Shown here: piece by piece, positions 52,818 through 61,212 of the stretch | Position numbering within the stretch: the first letter of the stretch is position 1 | How the letters are laid out: every line of letters starts with the position of its first letter | Source: an uncultured Muribaculaceae bacterium | GTDB taxonomy: Bacteria; Bacteroidota; Bacteroidia; Bacteroidales; Muribaculaceae | Direction: 5' to 3' | Assembly (NCBI GenBank): GCA_910583675.1 | Contig: CAJTYH010000002.1 | Location: 98,000 to 161,999, forward strand | DNA length: 64,000 nt | Translations under genes and position numbers: made by a program | Notes under the pieces: generated by a model | Seen by the model: only the letters and a program-made list of their open reading frames with translations | What the model was told of the DNA's origin: nothing | Databases searched by the model: none

Positions 52818-55286
52818 ATGGCAGCAAATGACAGAATAAACAATGCAGTGGCCGAAGTAATCCGGATTGCCCAGGCTTACGCAAAAGAAAACATGAATGC
52901 GTCCGTGGAGCCGTCGCATATCTTCAAGGCATTGCTCCACAAGGACGCTGGGCTTGTACAATTCATCGAAAAACGCCTTGCACAGGATTATTATTACCTC
53001 CTGGACTGGGCCGACATGCGCATCAAAATGGAGCAGAAAAGCTCACGCCCAAACGCAGAGCTCACCCTGTCTCCGGCATCAGTAGAGGTAATAGAAGAGG
53101 CTGAAAGCATCGCCGACAAGCTGGGTGCAAACGATGTTGATACCAAGATCCTTCTTGCATCGGTTGTCACACCGGGAGTAGGTTTTTCTTTCGATCAACT
53201 CAAGACGATGCCATTGAGTGCCGATTCCATACTTGATGCATCGGTACAGCAATCTGATGCCGTCAAGTCAAATGGGACAGCCAAGTCAAAACCGTCAATG
53301 TCTTCCGACAAATCCAATATTGCGAAATTCTGTCATGACCTAAACTACCGGATAGAAAATGGTGAGCTAGACACTGTGATAGGATTTGAAAAGGAACTTT
53401 CGGAAATATTCGACATCCTTGGACGCCGCACCAAATCCAATATCCTCATAACTGGAGAATCTGGAGTTGGAAAGACCTCCTTAGTCCGGGCTTTTGTCCA
53501 GGCCATAGTGAAAGGCGAGGTTCCGGGCTTCATAGAAAATGCAAAGGTCTATGAACTTGATACCTTCGCGCTTGGTATGGAGGTGTCGTACAAGAGCGAG
53601 GTCGAGGCAAGAATGAAAAAAGTGCTTGACGAGCTGTCGGAAGCACAGGAAGCAATTCTTGTAATAGAGAATCTTGACAAGATGCTGGACAAACAGAATA
53701 TTCTCAGTGGCGTTTCCGGATTGTTGAAAAACAAGCTCAATCAAGGCCTGCTTACGATATGCACCTCCTCCATAGACGGATATACCAAGAATATAGAACC
53801 TGACAAAGAACTGACAGGCAAGTTTGAGCGAATAACCCTGGAAGAACCACTTCCGGAGTATGCAGAACACATACTTGGCCATGTCGTGGGTTCATACGAG
53901 AAGTTCCACGGCTTAAAAGTCAATCCGGAGACACTTCCGACCTCCATACGTCTGGCAAAACGATATTTCAGCGAGAAATGCCTCCCAGACTCGGCGATAG
54001 ACATGATTGACCGCACAATGGCTCTTATCAAGTCTACAAATGACATGTCTGCAAAAGACATCGCCCGGCTATCCACTAAGCTGGAGAATCTGAAATCGGC
54101 AGACAAATCAGACTGCCAAAAAGAAACCGAAACCAAGTGGCTTTATCATGAAATTACAAACCGGATCAGTCCTATACTAATCGGCAAAGTCGAATTGAAG
54201 GAGCTTGCCGACTTCAAGGACTACAAAGAACAGTTGGATTACATTGAATCGCTCTTCAATGAGTTGCAGCAACATGCATCTGGAAAAATCAATTTAATGG
54301 AACCGGAGCATCTTCTCGCAGTGGTGGCTCAAAAGACAGGTATACCGATGGGAAATATCCAATCCAAGGAGCGGGAGAGGCTGGTAAATGCGGAATCAAT
54401 CATAAAGAAACGCGTTGTCGGCCAAGACCACGCCATAAAGATCGTGCTCGACTCCATCTACGAATCCCGCTCGGGACTCAACAAAAAAGGGCAACCGATG
54501 GGATCATTCTTCTTCCTTGGGCCTACGGGTACCGGAAAGACCGAACTTGCCAAGTCGCTTGCCGATTTTCTCTTCCAGGATGAAACTGCAATACTTCGAT
54601 TCGACATGTCGGAATACAAGGAGGAACATTCCGTAGCGCTATTATATGGCGCACCTCCGGGATATGTCGGCTACGAGGAAGGCGGACTTTTAGTAAACCA
54701 AATACGGCAAAAGCCATATTCCGTCGTGCTTTTTGACGAGATAGAAAAGGCTCACCGAAGCGTATTCGACTTGTTTCTCCAGATTCTTGACGAGGGCAAG
54801 CTCCATGACCGCCTCGGCCGTGTGGGAGATTTCTCCAACGCACTCATACTGTTCACATCCAACATTGGAAGCCAATACATCTTTGATTCGTTCGCGAAGG
54901 GGGTGGTTCCGACGCATAATGACATGCTTGATGTGATGCAAGGCAATTTCCGACCGGAATTCCTGGCGCGACTCACTGAAATTGTCCCCTTCTCCCCTAT
55001 TACGGAGGAAATCGTCCTTATGATATTCAATATCCATCTGAAAGGTTTGTTGAAGATCCTTAAGGAACAAGGCATCTCGCTTGAAATATCAGACGAGGCA
55101 AAACACCAGATTGCCATGCGAGGATTCAACGCCCAGTATGGCGCTCGCCCAATTCTTGGAATCATTCGTAAGGAAATCAGGCGTCCACTCTCTAAAATGA
55201 TAATAAGTGGGGATATTAAGACAGGCGACAAGGTTTCTCTCCAACTTGACGAGGAGAAGAATCTCAAATGGACAATCAACCGATAA
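52818..55286 (+). CDS. clpV: T6SS sheath-disassembly AAA+ ATPase ClpV (TssH)
   Basis: 822 residues. An N-terminal Clp repeat domain (about 1-150) precedes two AAA+ domains. NBD1 has Walker A GESGVGKT (213-220), but its Walker B reads LVIENLD, lacking the acidic DE pair. NBD2 has Walker A GPTGTGKT (568-575) and Walker B VVLFDE (636-641), both canonical. ClpV unfolds contracted TssB/TssC sheaths for reuse. The next gene tssB starts 25 bp after its stop, and a WG/lipoprotein block precedes it. A general ClpB is possible, but the tssB-tssC neighbours make ClpV much more likely. Confidence 0.93.
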   Translation: MAANDRINNAVAEVIRIAQAYAKENMNASVEPSHIFKALLHKDAGLVQFIEKRLAQDYYYLLDWADMRIKMEQKSSRPNAELTLSPASVEVIEEAESIADKLGANDVDTKILLASVVTPGVGFSFDQLKTMPLSADSILDASVQQSDAVKSNGTAKSKPSMSSDKSNIAKFCHDLNYRIENGELDTVIGFEKELSEIFDILGRRTKSNILITGESGVGKTSLVRAFVQAIVKGEVPGFIENAKVYELDTFALGMEVSYKSEVEARMKKVLDELSEAQEAILVIENLDKMLDKQNILSGVSGLLKNKLNQGLLTICTSSIDGYTKNIEPDKELTGKFERITLEEPLPEYAEHILGHVVGSYEKFHGLKVNPETLPTSIRLAKRYFSEKCLPDSAIDMIDRTMALIKSTNDMSAKDIARLSTKLENLKSADKSDCQKETETKWLYHEITNRISPILIGKVELKELADFKDYKEQLDYIESLFNELQQHASGKINLMEPEHLLAVVAQKTGIPMGNIQSKERERLVNAESIIKKRVVGQDHAIKIVLDSIYESRSGLNKKGQPMGSFFFLGPTGTGKTELAKSLADFLFQDETAILRFDMSEYKEEHSVALLYGAPPGYVGYEEGGLLVNQIRQKPYSVVLFDEIEKAHRSVFDLFLQILDEGKLHDRLGRVGDFSNALILFTSNIGSQYIFDSFAKGVVPTHNDMLDVMQGNFRPEFLARLTEIVPFSPITEEIVLMIFNIHLKGLLKILKEQGISLEISDEAKHQIAMRGFNAQYGARPILGIIRKEIRRPLSKMIISGDIKTGDKVSLQLDEEKNLKWTINR

Positions 55287-55311
55287 TACAAACAATATAC
55301 ACGCAGACCAA

Positions 55312-55758
55312 ATGGCAACAAAAACAGTAATTTCCAAATACACCGGTCTTGAGGCGGTCGATGGAGTCATCGAATTCCCGCAGGACAAGACCCTGTATGT
55401 GGAACAGTTCACGGACAATCCTCCGTTGAAGCCCGTTGAAGTGTTCAAGCCGAAAACTCTTTCAGAGGTGTTCGACCACTACAGACCGGAGAAAAAAGGT
55501 GTGAAGATGACCACGCAGGACGGTCAGACCGTAAAGGAAAACTTCAAATTCACCTCTGTAAACGACTTCGATGACAAGAATCTCATCGAACAAAGCAATT
55601 ACCTTAAATCGCAACAGGAGGCTGTAGACGCCTACAAGAACATAGAGCAACAGCTCATGAAAAACAAGATACTGAAACGCGCTATTGCTGATGATGAAAC
55701 ACGGCAGAACCTTGTAAGTGCATTGCAGGCACTTCTTGCCGAGTTGCAGCAAGCATAA
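55312..55758 (+). CDS. tssB: T6SS contractile sheath small subunit TssB
   Basis: 148 residues from ATG 55312; a longer frame overlaps clpV and was not used. TssB is the short sheath protein that pairs with TssC. KPKTLSEVFDHYRPEKKGVKMTTQDG and FTSVNDFDDKNLIEQSNYLKSQQEAV recall the VipA/TssB core, where KF.SMDDF.P..I is typical. tssC starts 10 bp downstream, the fixed order of T6SS sheath genes. The sequence is divergent from proteobacterial TssB, as expected for subtype iii. Confidence 0.88.
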   Translation: MATKTVISKYTGLEAVDGVIEFPQDKTLYVEQFTDNPPLKPVEVFKPKTLSEVFDHYRPEKKGVKMTTQDGQTVKENFKFTSVNDFDDKNLIEQSNYLKSQQEAVDAYKNIEQQLMKNKILKRAIADDETRQNLVSALQALLAELQQA

Positions 55759-55768
55759 AAACATAATC

Positions 55769-57175
55769 ATGGCAGAAACAAGAATGCAACAAGCAGCCCA
55801 AGAAGTACCAAACAATGGCGTTCAAGGCGTATTGGAAGATGCACGTCAGTTAGCAAATCCGGGTGGCCAACTCAAGGAAAGCATTGAGAATCTTGATGAT
55901 TTCGGTGGATTTGACCTACTCTCCGACATGGTTGACGGACTAAAGAACATGAATCCTGCTAAAAAAGCCGCCAAAAGGATCTTCCTTGAAGAGCGTAGCT
56001 TTACCGAGCAGCGCGAACAGATGAAGTCGCAACTGGCAATGTGGATAAAAGTCCTGAGCCAGAATACGGGTTCCGTCTCGGAAGCTGTCGAAGTTTGCCA
56101 GGATGAGGCGGAAAAGGCACAGCAGAATCTATCAGAGAACCTGTTGACCGTCCACAACGCGACAAAGCAACTTGAGGTGGCCTACCGATCGCTCGGTCAG
56201 TTCTTCGCAAACGCCGGTCAGGCAAAACTCCACTGCCTGTCGCTTATGAACGTAGACAAAGAGGAACTTGCAGATCCGGAAGGTCGTGAATTTCAAGCTG
56301 TACGCGACGAGCTCAACAAGCACTATGACCGTCTCTCCCTCAAGGACAATTATTCACTTCTCGTTACCCCCGGTTATCTTGGAGACAAACAGGCAGTGAA
56401 CATGTGGGGTCAGATGGCATACAAGAACAAAGTCCTTCTACTCACTGATTATGCTGATATGCCTGATCTGGAGATGCTTGTAGAGGGACTTGACCAGGCA
56501 CACCTTTCCGATACCGACGCATATCTCGCAAACGTCGTAATGGCTTGCAACTATATCTTAGGACGCAGGAAAAGCGATCCTAACAACGAAGACGAGGAAG
56601 ACTTGTATCTACCCCCGTCCGCTTCGATCGCCGGTCGCCTTGTAAACACAGAGGACACCCCGATTTCACAAGGCATAGCCGGAAAGAAGTTCGGAACCAT
56701 AGACAATGCACGCGGCACTCGCCTCGAGCTTCTAAAATCGGAACTCAGCGCATTGATAGACAAGGGTGTCGTCCCCATGGCTTTCGATGACAACCGTGTC
56801 ATGGCCTTCTCAAACCGATCCCTTTATAATGGAGCCACGGCCGGATTGCAGGAGTATCCCATAGTGCGTGTCTTCGACTGGATCGGAAAAGTATTCATGA
56901 ACTTCTTCAACGACGAGGCATTCAAGAACTGGGACAGCCGCAATTCGCCGCGAGAACTCAAGGCTCAGCTCATCAGCTTCCTTGAAGATTATAAAGGCCC
57001 GGGCAAGCTCATAGAGGACTTCAAGATAGAAAAGATCGAACGCGATGAAAAGACAAAGGACATACACATAGATGTAAACCTGACTCCTTTCTACGCAGCC
57101 AAGAATTTCTACATCCAGCTCACAGGCCACAACAATGCCGACGGTGGCCACGACTGGGAGAACAAGATTTCATAA
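55769..57175 (+). CDS. tssC: T6SS contractile sheath large subunit TssC
   Basis: 468 residues from ATG 55769. TssC, with TssB, forms the sheath whose contraction drives the Hcp tube. The C-terminal half shows the family's recognisable ending: CRVFDW-like residues (YPIVRVFDWIGKVFMNFFN), LKAQLISFLEDYKGPGKLIEDFKIE and VDVNLTPFYAAKNFYIQLTGH. The start follows tssB by 10 bp. Earlier residues are helical, a feature of Bacteroidetes sequences. An 81-bp gap precedes hcp, a possible site for a separate hcp promoter, though no clear element is seen. Confidence 0.9.
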   Translation: MAETRMQQAAQEVPNNGVQGVLEDARQLANPGGQLKESIENLDDFGGFDLLSDMVDGLKNMNPAKKAAKRIFLEERSFTEQREQMKSQLAMWIKVLSQNTGSVSEAVEVCQDEAEKAQQNLSENLLTVHNATKQLEVAYRSLGQFFANAGQAKLHCLSLMNVDKEELADPEGREFQAVRDELNKHYDRLSLKDNYSLLVTPGYLGDKQAVNMWGQMAYKNKVLLLTDYADMPDLEMLVEGLDQAHLSDTDAYLANVVMACNYILGRRKSDPNNEDEEDLYLPPSASIAGRLVNTEDTPISQGIAGKKFGTIDNARGTRLELLKSELSALIDKGVVPMAFDDNRVMAFSNRSLYNGATAGLQEYPIVRVFDWIGKVFMNFFNDEAFKNWDSRNSPRELKAQLISFLEDYKGPGKLIEDFKIEKIERDEKTKDIHIDVNLTPFYAAKNFYIQLTGHNNADGGHDWENKIS

Positions 57176-57256
57176 CAATCACACAAGCCCTAAGAATTAT
57201 TACGTCACATATTAATTAAAGGACTTACTTACCAAACCAATAACATATTTTCAACT

Positions 57257-57667
57257 ATGCCAGAAGTAGTAACAGCCAAACTTAAGGTTGATGGTTACGA
57301 CGAACGCGAGGTAATCAGCGTAAACTACCAATTCAACCAGCAAATCGATGTTGAAGGTCAGCCGACAGGTACGACCCGCGGAGGCATCATCACCGTAAAA
57401 GTCAAATCCACTGACGCAGGCAACACAGACCTCCTTGACTGGGTCTGCGATTCCTACCTCGCAAAGAGTGGCACAATCACATGGCCACGTCGCGACGGGA
57501 GCACAATGAAGACCCTCGCCTTCACCGACGCCTACTGCGTAGGCTACGAAGAGACCTTCGATGCCTCCAACAGCCAGCTTCAGAACGAAGTGATAACCAT
57601 TACATGCCGACAACTTACAGTTACCGGCAAAGGCAGTGTTCAATACGATAACCACTGGGCACTCTAA
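57257..57667 (+). CDS. hcp: T6SS tube protein Hcp (TssD)
   Basis: 136 residues. Hcp hexamers stack to form the inner tube and are secreted. The beta-rich sequence (EVVTAKLKVDGYDEREVISVNYQFNQQIDVEGQPT) and late YCVGYEETFDASNSQLQNEVITITCRQLTV match Bacteroidetes TssD. The full length is normal. It is followed by a 40-bp hairpin and then a second hcp. It may be made at high level, and the hairpin after its stop would favour it over the following gene. Confidence 0.92.
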   Translation: MPEVVTAKLKVDGYDEREVISVNYQFNQQIDVEGQPTGTTRGGIITVKVKSTDAGNTDLLDWVCDSYLAKSGTITWPRRDGSTMKTLAFTDAYCVGYEETFDASNSQLQNEVITITCRQLTVTGKGSVQYDNHWAL

Positions 57668-57687
57668 GCCGGTAAAGCTAACAACCT

Positions 57688-57727
57688 GCTACCATGCATG
57701 ATGGTGTTTCCCCTCTTGCATGGTAGC
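57688..57727 (+). terminator. hairpin between two hcp genes
   Basis: An 11-bp perfect stem GCTACCATGCA/TGCATGGTAGC without a long T run. It may act as a partial terminator or an RNA-end protector that raises hcp1 over downstream genes. Confidence 0.7.
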
Positions 57728-57742
57728 ATAAAACATCAACTT

Positions 57743-58195
57743 ATGGCTTTTGAGGCAAAATTAGTCTTGGGAGATTTTCTTTCAAGCCCGGAAGAGTTCG
57801 CTGCCAAAGGTCAGAAATATGTCTACGACCTTGTAGAGTGCGAATATGAGTTTTTCCAATCCCTTGATGAGAGTGGAAAACCTTCATCGCGCACCCAGAC
57901 GGGAACGATCAAGTTTGTCATGGCAGCACAGGGCGACGATGACATGACATTCTACCACTGGATGTTCGAACGCGCCGAAAAGAAAAGAGGTACCATAGAA
58001 TTCCTCCTATCAACTGACGATAGCAAGAAAAAGTATCTGCATCTTCAATTCGATGATGCTTATCTCGTCAATTTCTACCAATATTTCAATAACAACAATT
58101 CCTTGTTGGTGAGGACAAAAGTGACCCTAAGCGCCAAGATCATGAGATTCGGCAACGGGAAGGCAACCTTCATCAACGATTGGAAAATAAATTGA
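57743..58195 (+). CDS. second Hcp-like T6SS tube protein (TssD2)
   Basis: 150 residues from ATG 57743; an earlier frame from 57698 lies in the hairpin and was not used. The layout AFEAKLVLGDFLSS, VECEYEFFQSLDESGKPSSRTQTGTIKFVM, HWMFERAEKKRGTIEFL and LQFDDAYLVNFYQYF is the Hcp-like barrel of Bacteroidetes TssD. It is clearly divergent from the first Hcp. Multiple Hcp are common in T6SSiii, where a variant may carry a specific effector or form the tube end that meets VgrG. It starts 8 bp before vgrG, so it may be the VgrG-specific partner. Confidence 0.85.
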   Translation: MAFEAKLVLGDFLSSPEEFAAKGQKYVYDLVECEYEFFQSLDESGKPSSRTQTGTIKFVMAAQGDDDMTFYHWMFERAEKKRGTIEFLLSTDDSKKKYLHLQFDDAYLVNFYQYFNNNNSLLVRTKVTLSAKIMRFGNGKATFINDWKIN

Positions 58196-58202
58196 AAATA
58201 CT

Positions 58203-61200
58203 ATGAGTTCTTTCTCTGATCTTCACAAGGTAATGACCCAGGCTTCCAAGTCGAACGAGTCCTTGAAGCAACGTTTGTCGCATATTTCCCCTGTGTTACA
58301 GCCCACGGCTGAGGAACTGCGTGCGGCATCCGACGAACTTGCCGAAACCGGATTCTCGATAGGAGATGCCATAGGCGCTCACAACCTGCAGCAAGTGGGC
58401 CAAGGCTTGGGAAACGCGTCCGATAGCTGGGATAGCGGCGTAGACGAATTCATACGCAATCGCGTGATAAGGGAGCATGGGTATCCTACCGACCGTCCAC
58501 TAACGAATGCCGAGGAAGAACAACTAAGAAAGGATATAACAACCGAGCATGCCGAGTTCGAAGCTGCCATGCGAGAATGCATAGGAGAAAACCTTTTTGA
58601 ATTCGGTAGTGCCATAAAAAACGGAGGAGCAGAGGCAACACAGGCTATTGATGAATTCATACGGATTCGCGACATATTCAAGACTCCTACCTCTACCGGC
58701 AATCTCATCGACCTTAGTAACAAGATTCAACAGACGGTGCAGACGACTATTGATGCGACCCAGAAGCTCGCTTCAGCCGGCCAACGAGTATTCAAATGGC
58801 TGATGCACAACAACTCGAACCATAACCATTCAGAATCCATAATCCTCAATAACCTCGCAAATCTCGGGACAAGCCGTATTGGGATGGGAGCTACTGCCAT
58901 TGCCGGGACGGCGGTGGGAGTCAACGCCATGGTCACTGCATTCAAGACTGGTGGTGTCGAGGGCGCTTTTAGAGCCGGACGTACCGCATTTGACAATGTA
59001 AAAGGCCAATGGGATCAAGCCGAACGCGCTCGAGATGCATTCTTTAAAAACAAAAAGAGCATACTTGAAAATTCCGCAGATGGACGTCATCCATTCTGGG
59101 CATGCAATCTAAAAGGGAATTCCACTGGGCAGGCTGCGCCTATTCCACCAGATGCGTTAGATCAAATCGAAGACAACGAAATTACATCCACAACCGAAAA
59201 CCAGACTACCGACAATGCAAATAACGGAGGAGCGGAATTTGTCTCGGAAATTACATTCATACTGGATGGAAACAAGGCAGATGGCAACTCTGAATGCATT
59301 GTCGGGGAAACCGAATATCTGTTGAGCAATTACCAGTTGTCTCAAACAATGCTCTCACCAATGTCATTGTCTTTCACAATGGTGAAAAAATCCGTTGCGG
59401 AAGAGAATGAGAAAGATGTCAAGTATGATGTCTGCAAACAGATCATCGGACTTGATGTTGAAATGACAGTCAAAACCAAATATTCCGATGCCCCCGGTGC
59501 TTCTGCGAGTGAATTCTATTTCAAAGGTCTAATTACCGGCATTAGCTCGTCAAGGGGAATGGGCGGATCGCCATCAATTTTCGTGACGGCATCCAGCTAT
59601 GACTATCTGCTTGACGGTGCGCCGAACTGTCGCTCATTTGAAAACAAGACACTTGAAGAAATCGTAACAACCGTAGCCGGTTCTGTCAAGGATCTAAAGT
59701 GCCGGATCTCTCCGCGGTTAAGGACACCTATCCCCTACATCGTCCAATACAACCAGAGCGACTACGATTTCCTGGCTTCATTGGCAAAACGTTTCGGCGA
59801 ATGGATGTATCATGACGGCACCTGTTTCGTTTTTGGTGCGATAGCTCCCCCATCCGATACGGTTGTCACTATGCGCTATCCGAGTGGCAATGTTTTTTCG
59901 CATGGGATAGACCTGCATTTGCGTGACATGAACATAATGCACGTTACGTCTGACCTTTACAATTACGGAGAACATGGTATCGTAACGCAAACCGACAAAG
60001 GCACAGCAGAAAGGACGACCCACGAACTCAACGATGCGACCTGGGAAAGAGTAAAAAGCCTGTACCAACAGCGCAATGTATATTATCCCCACATCGGCGG
60101 GGCTTTTGACGATGGCAAGGATGAAGGAACAAAGGAATTGATGCTCAACTCAATAAAAGTAGAATCGCGTGGCAAACGTGCACAAATGTTTATCAGCAAC
60201 GGCTCTTCGAAAGTGGCAAAATTGTTTTTAGGCCAACAATTCCAGATAGAGGATGGGGTGGAAAACATTTCTACCGATAAAGGCGAGGTCAACCAACATC
60301 CATTGATGGTGTTAAGCGTAACCCACACGTTCAATCTTGATCAAAGCTACGAAAACACTTTCGAGGCAATACCGCCGTCCTGTGATTATCCCCCTTATGG
60401 TAATGCCGATATATTCTCGACCGCTTTTCCCCAGAGGGCTACCGTGGTAGACAATCAAGATCCTATGGGACTTGGAAGAATACGAGTCCAATTCCCTTGG
60501 CAGAAAGTACAGGAAGAAAGTGAAGAAAAAATGTGGTCTCCATGGATCCGCGTAGCACAGTCATACGGCGGATTCTCCAAAGGCGCCCAATTCATTTCAG
60601 AGGTCGGCGAAGAAGTGATGGTAGGATTCGAAATGGACAATATAGAACGGCCCTATGTGATCGGAGCCTTGTTCAACGGTACGGGAGATCCGGATCCTGA
60701 CTGGAAAGCACAGGTAGAAACCGGTACGGCCAACAATATAAAGGCCATTCGCACACGCAACGGACACACCATTCAATTCTGCGATGAAGGAGAGGGAGGA
60801 GACATACAGATTTATGACTACGAAAGAAACAACTACCTCATTCACCTGTCTACAGATGGAAGATATATACGAATCGAGGCAAAAGGTGACATCCAGATAG
60901 TAGCCGGAAACGATATAACGATGAAAGCTGCCAAGAACATCAACATTCAGGCAGGAGAAAACATATCGGTCGAATCCGGCAAGGACACCGACATATCGGC
61001 AGATGACAACATGTCTATCTCTGCTGAAAACAACATGCAGCAACAAGCGACGGATATATATGTGAAGGCTTCTGATTCCTTGAGTGAGGAATCAGGAAAC
61101 TCACATATCATAAAGACAACCACATTGCAGGAAAAATCCTCCGGAAAGACATCCATCGATGGCGGTAGTCTGGTAGAAGTAACGGCATCATCGGTAAAGG

Positions 61201-61208
61201 TAAGATAA
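58203..61208 (+). CDS. vgrG: VgrG (TssI) spike with a 340-residue N-terminal extension
   Basis: 1001 residues. The VgrG part starts near 345 (EFVSEITFILDG). It includes the gp27-like segments PYIVQYNQSDYDFLASLAKRFGEWMYHDG and ENKTLEEIVTTV, the OB-fold AFPQRATVVDNQDPMGLGRIRVQFPW, and a C-terminal gp5 beta-helix of repeats (DITMKAAKNINIQAGENISVESGKD). The first ~340 residues are not VgrG: they are helical, with Glu/Gln-rich coiled stretches (30-200), a Gly/Ala-rich hydrophobic segment (225-245) and a Ser/Thr/Asn linker (325-345). This extension is absent from ordinary VgrGs and could be a fused effector or adaptor. Confidence 0.92.
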   Translation: MSSFSDLHKVMTQASKSNESLKQRLSHISPVLQPTAEELRAASDELAETGFSIGDAIGAHNLQQVGQGLGNASDSWDSGVDEFIRNRVIREHGYPTDRPLTNAEEEQLRKDITTEHAEFEAAMRECIGENLFEFGSAIKNGGAEATQAIDEFIRIRDIFKTPTSTGNLIDLSNKIQQTVQTTIDATQKLASAGQRVFKWLMHNNSNHNHSESIILNNLANLGTSRIGMGATAIAGTAVGVNAMVTAFKTGGVEGAFRAGRTAFDNVKGQWDQAERARDAFFKNKKSILENSADGRHPFWACNLKGNSTGQAAPIPPDALDQIEDNEITSTTENQTTDNANNGGAEFVSEITFILDGNKADGNSECIVGETEYLLSNYQLSQTMLSPMSLSFTMVKKSVAEENEKDVKYDVCKQIIGLDVEMTVKTKYSDAPGASASEFYFKGLITGISSSRGMGGSPSIFVTASSYDYLLDGAPNCRSFENKTLEEIVTTVAGSVKDLKCRISPRLRTPIPYIVQYNQSDYDFLASLAKRFGEWMYHDGTCFVFGAIAPPSDTVVTMRYPSGNVFSHGIDLHLRDMNIMHVTSDLYNYGEHGIVTQTDKGTAERTTHELNDATWERVKSLYQQRNVYYPHIGGAFDDGKDEGTKELMLNSIKVESRGKRAQMFISNGSSKVAKLFLGQQFQIEDGVENISTDKGEVNQHPLMVLSVTHTFNLDQSYENTFEAIPPSCDYPPYGNADIFSTAFPQRATVVDNQDPMGLGRIRVQFPWQKVQEESEEKMWSPWIRVAQSYGGFSKGAQFISEVGEEVMVGFEMDNIERPYVIGALFNGTGDPDPDWKAQVETGTANNIKAIRTRNGHTIQFCDEGEGGDIQIYDYERNNYLIHLSTDGRYIRIEAKGDIQIVAGNDITMKAAKNINIQAGENISVESGKDTDISADDNMSISAENNMQQQATDIYVKASDSLSEESGNSHIIKTTTLQEKSSGKTSIDGGSLVEVTASSVKVR

Positions 61209-61212
61209 ACGT

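Noticed and set aside
52818..61208. Extracellular contractile injection system (eCIS) instead of T6SS
   Set aside because: TssB/TssC with ClpV, Hcp-type tube proteins and a VgrG spike indicate T6SS; the eCIS-type tail, baseplate and fibre genes are not seen.
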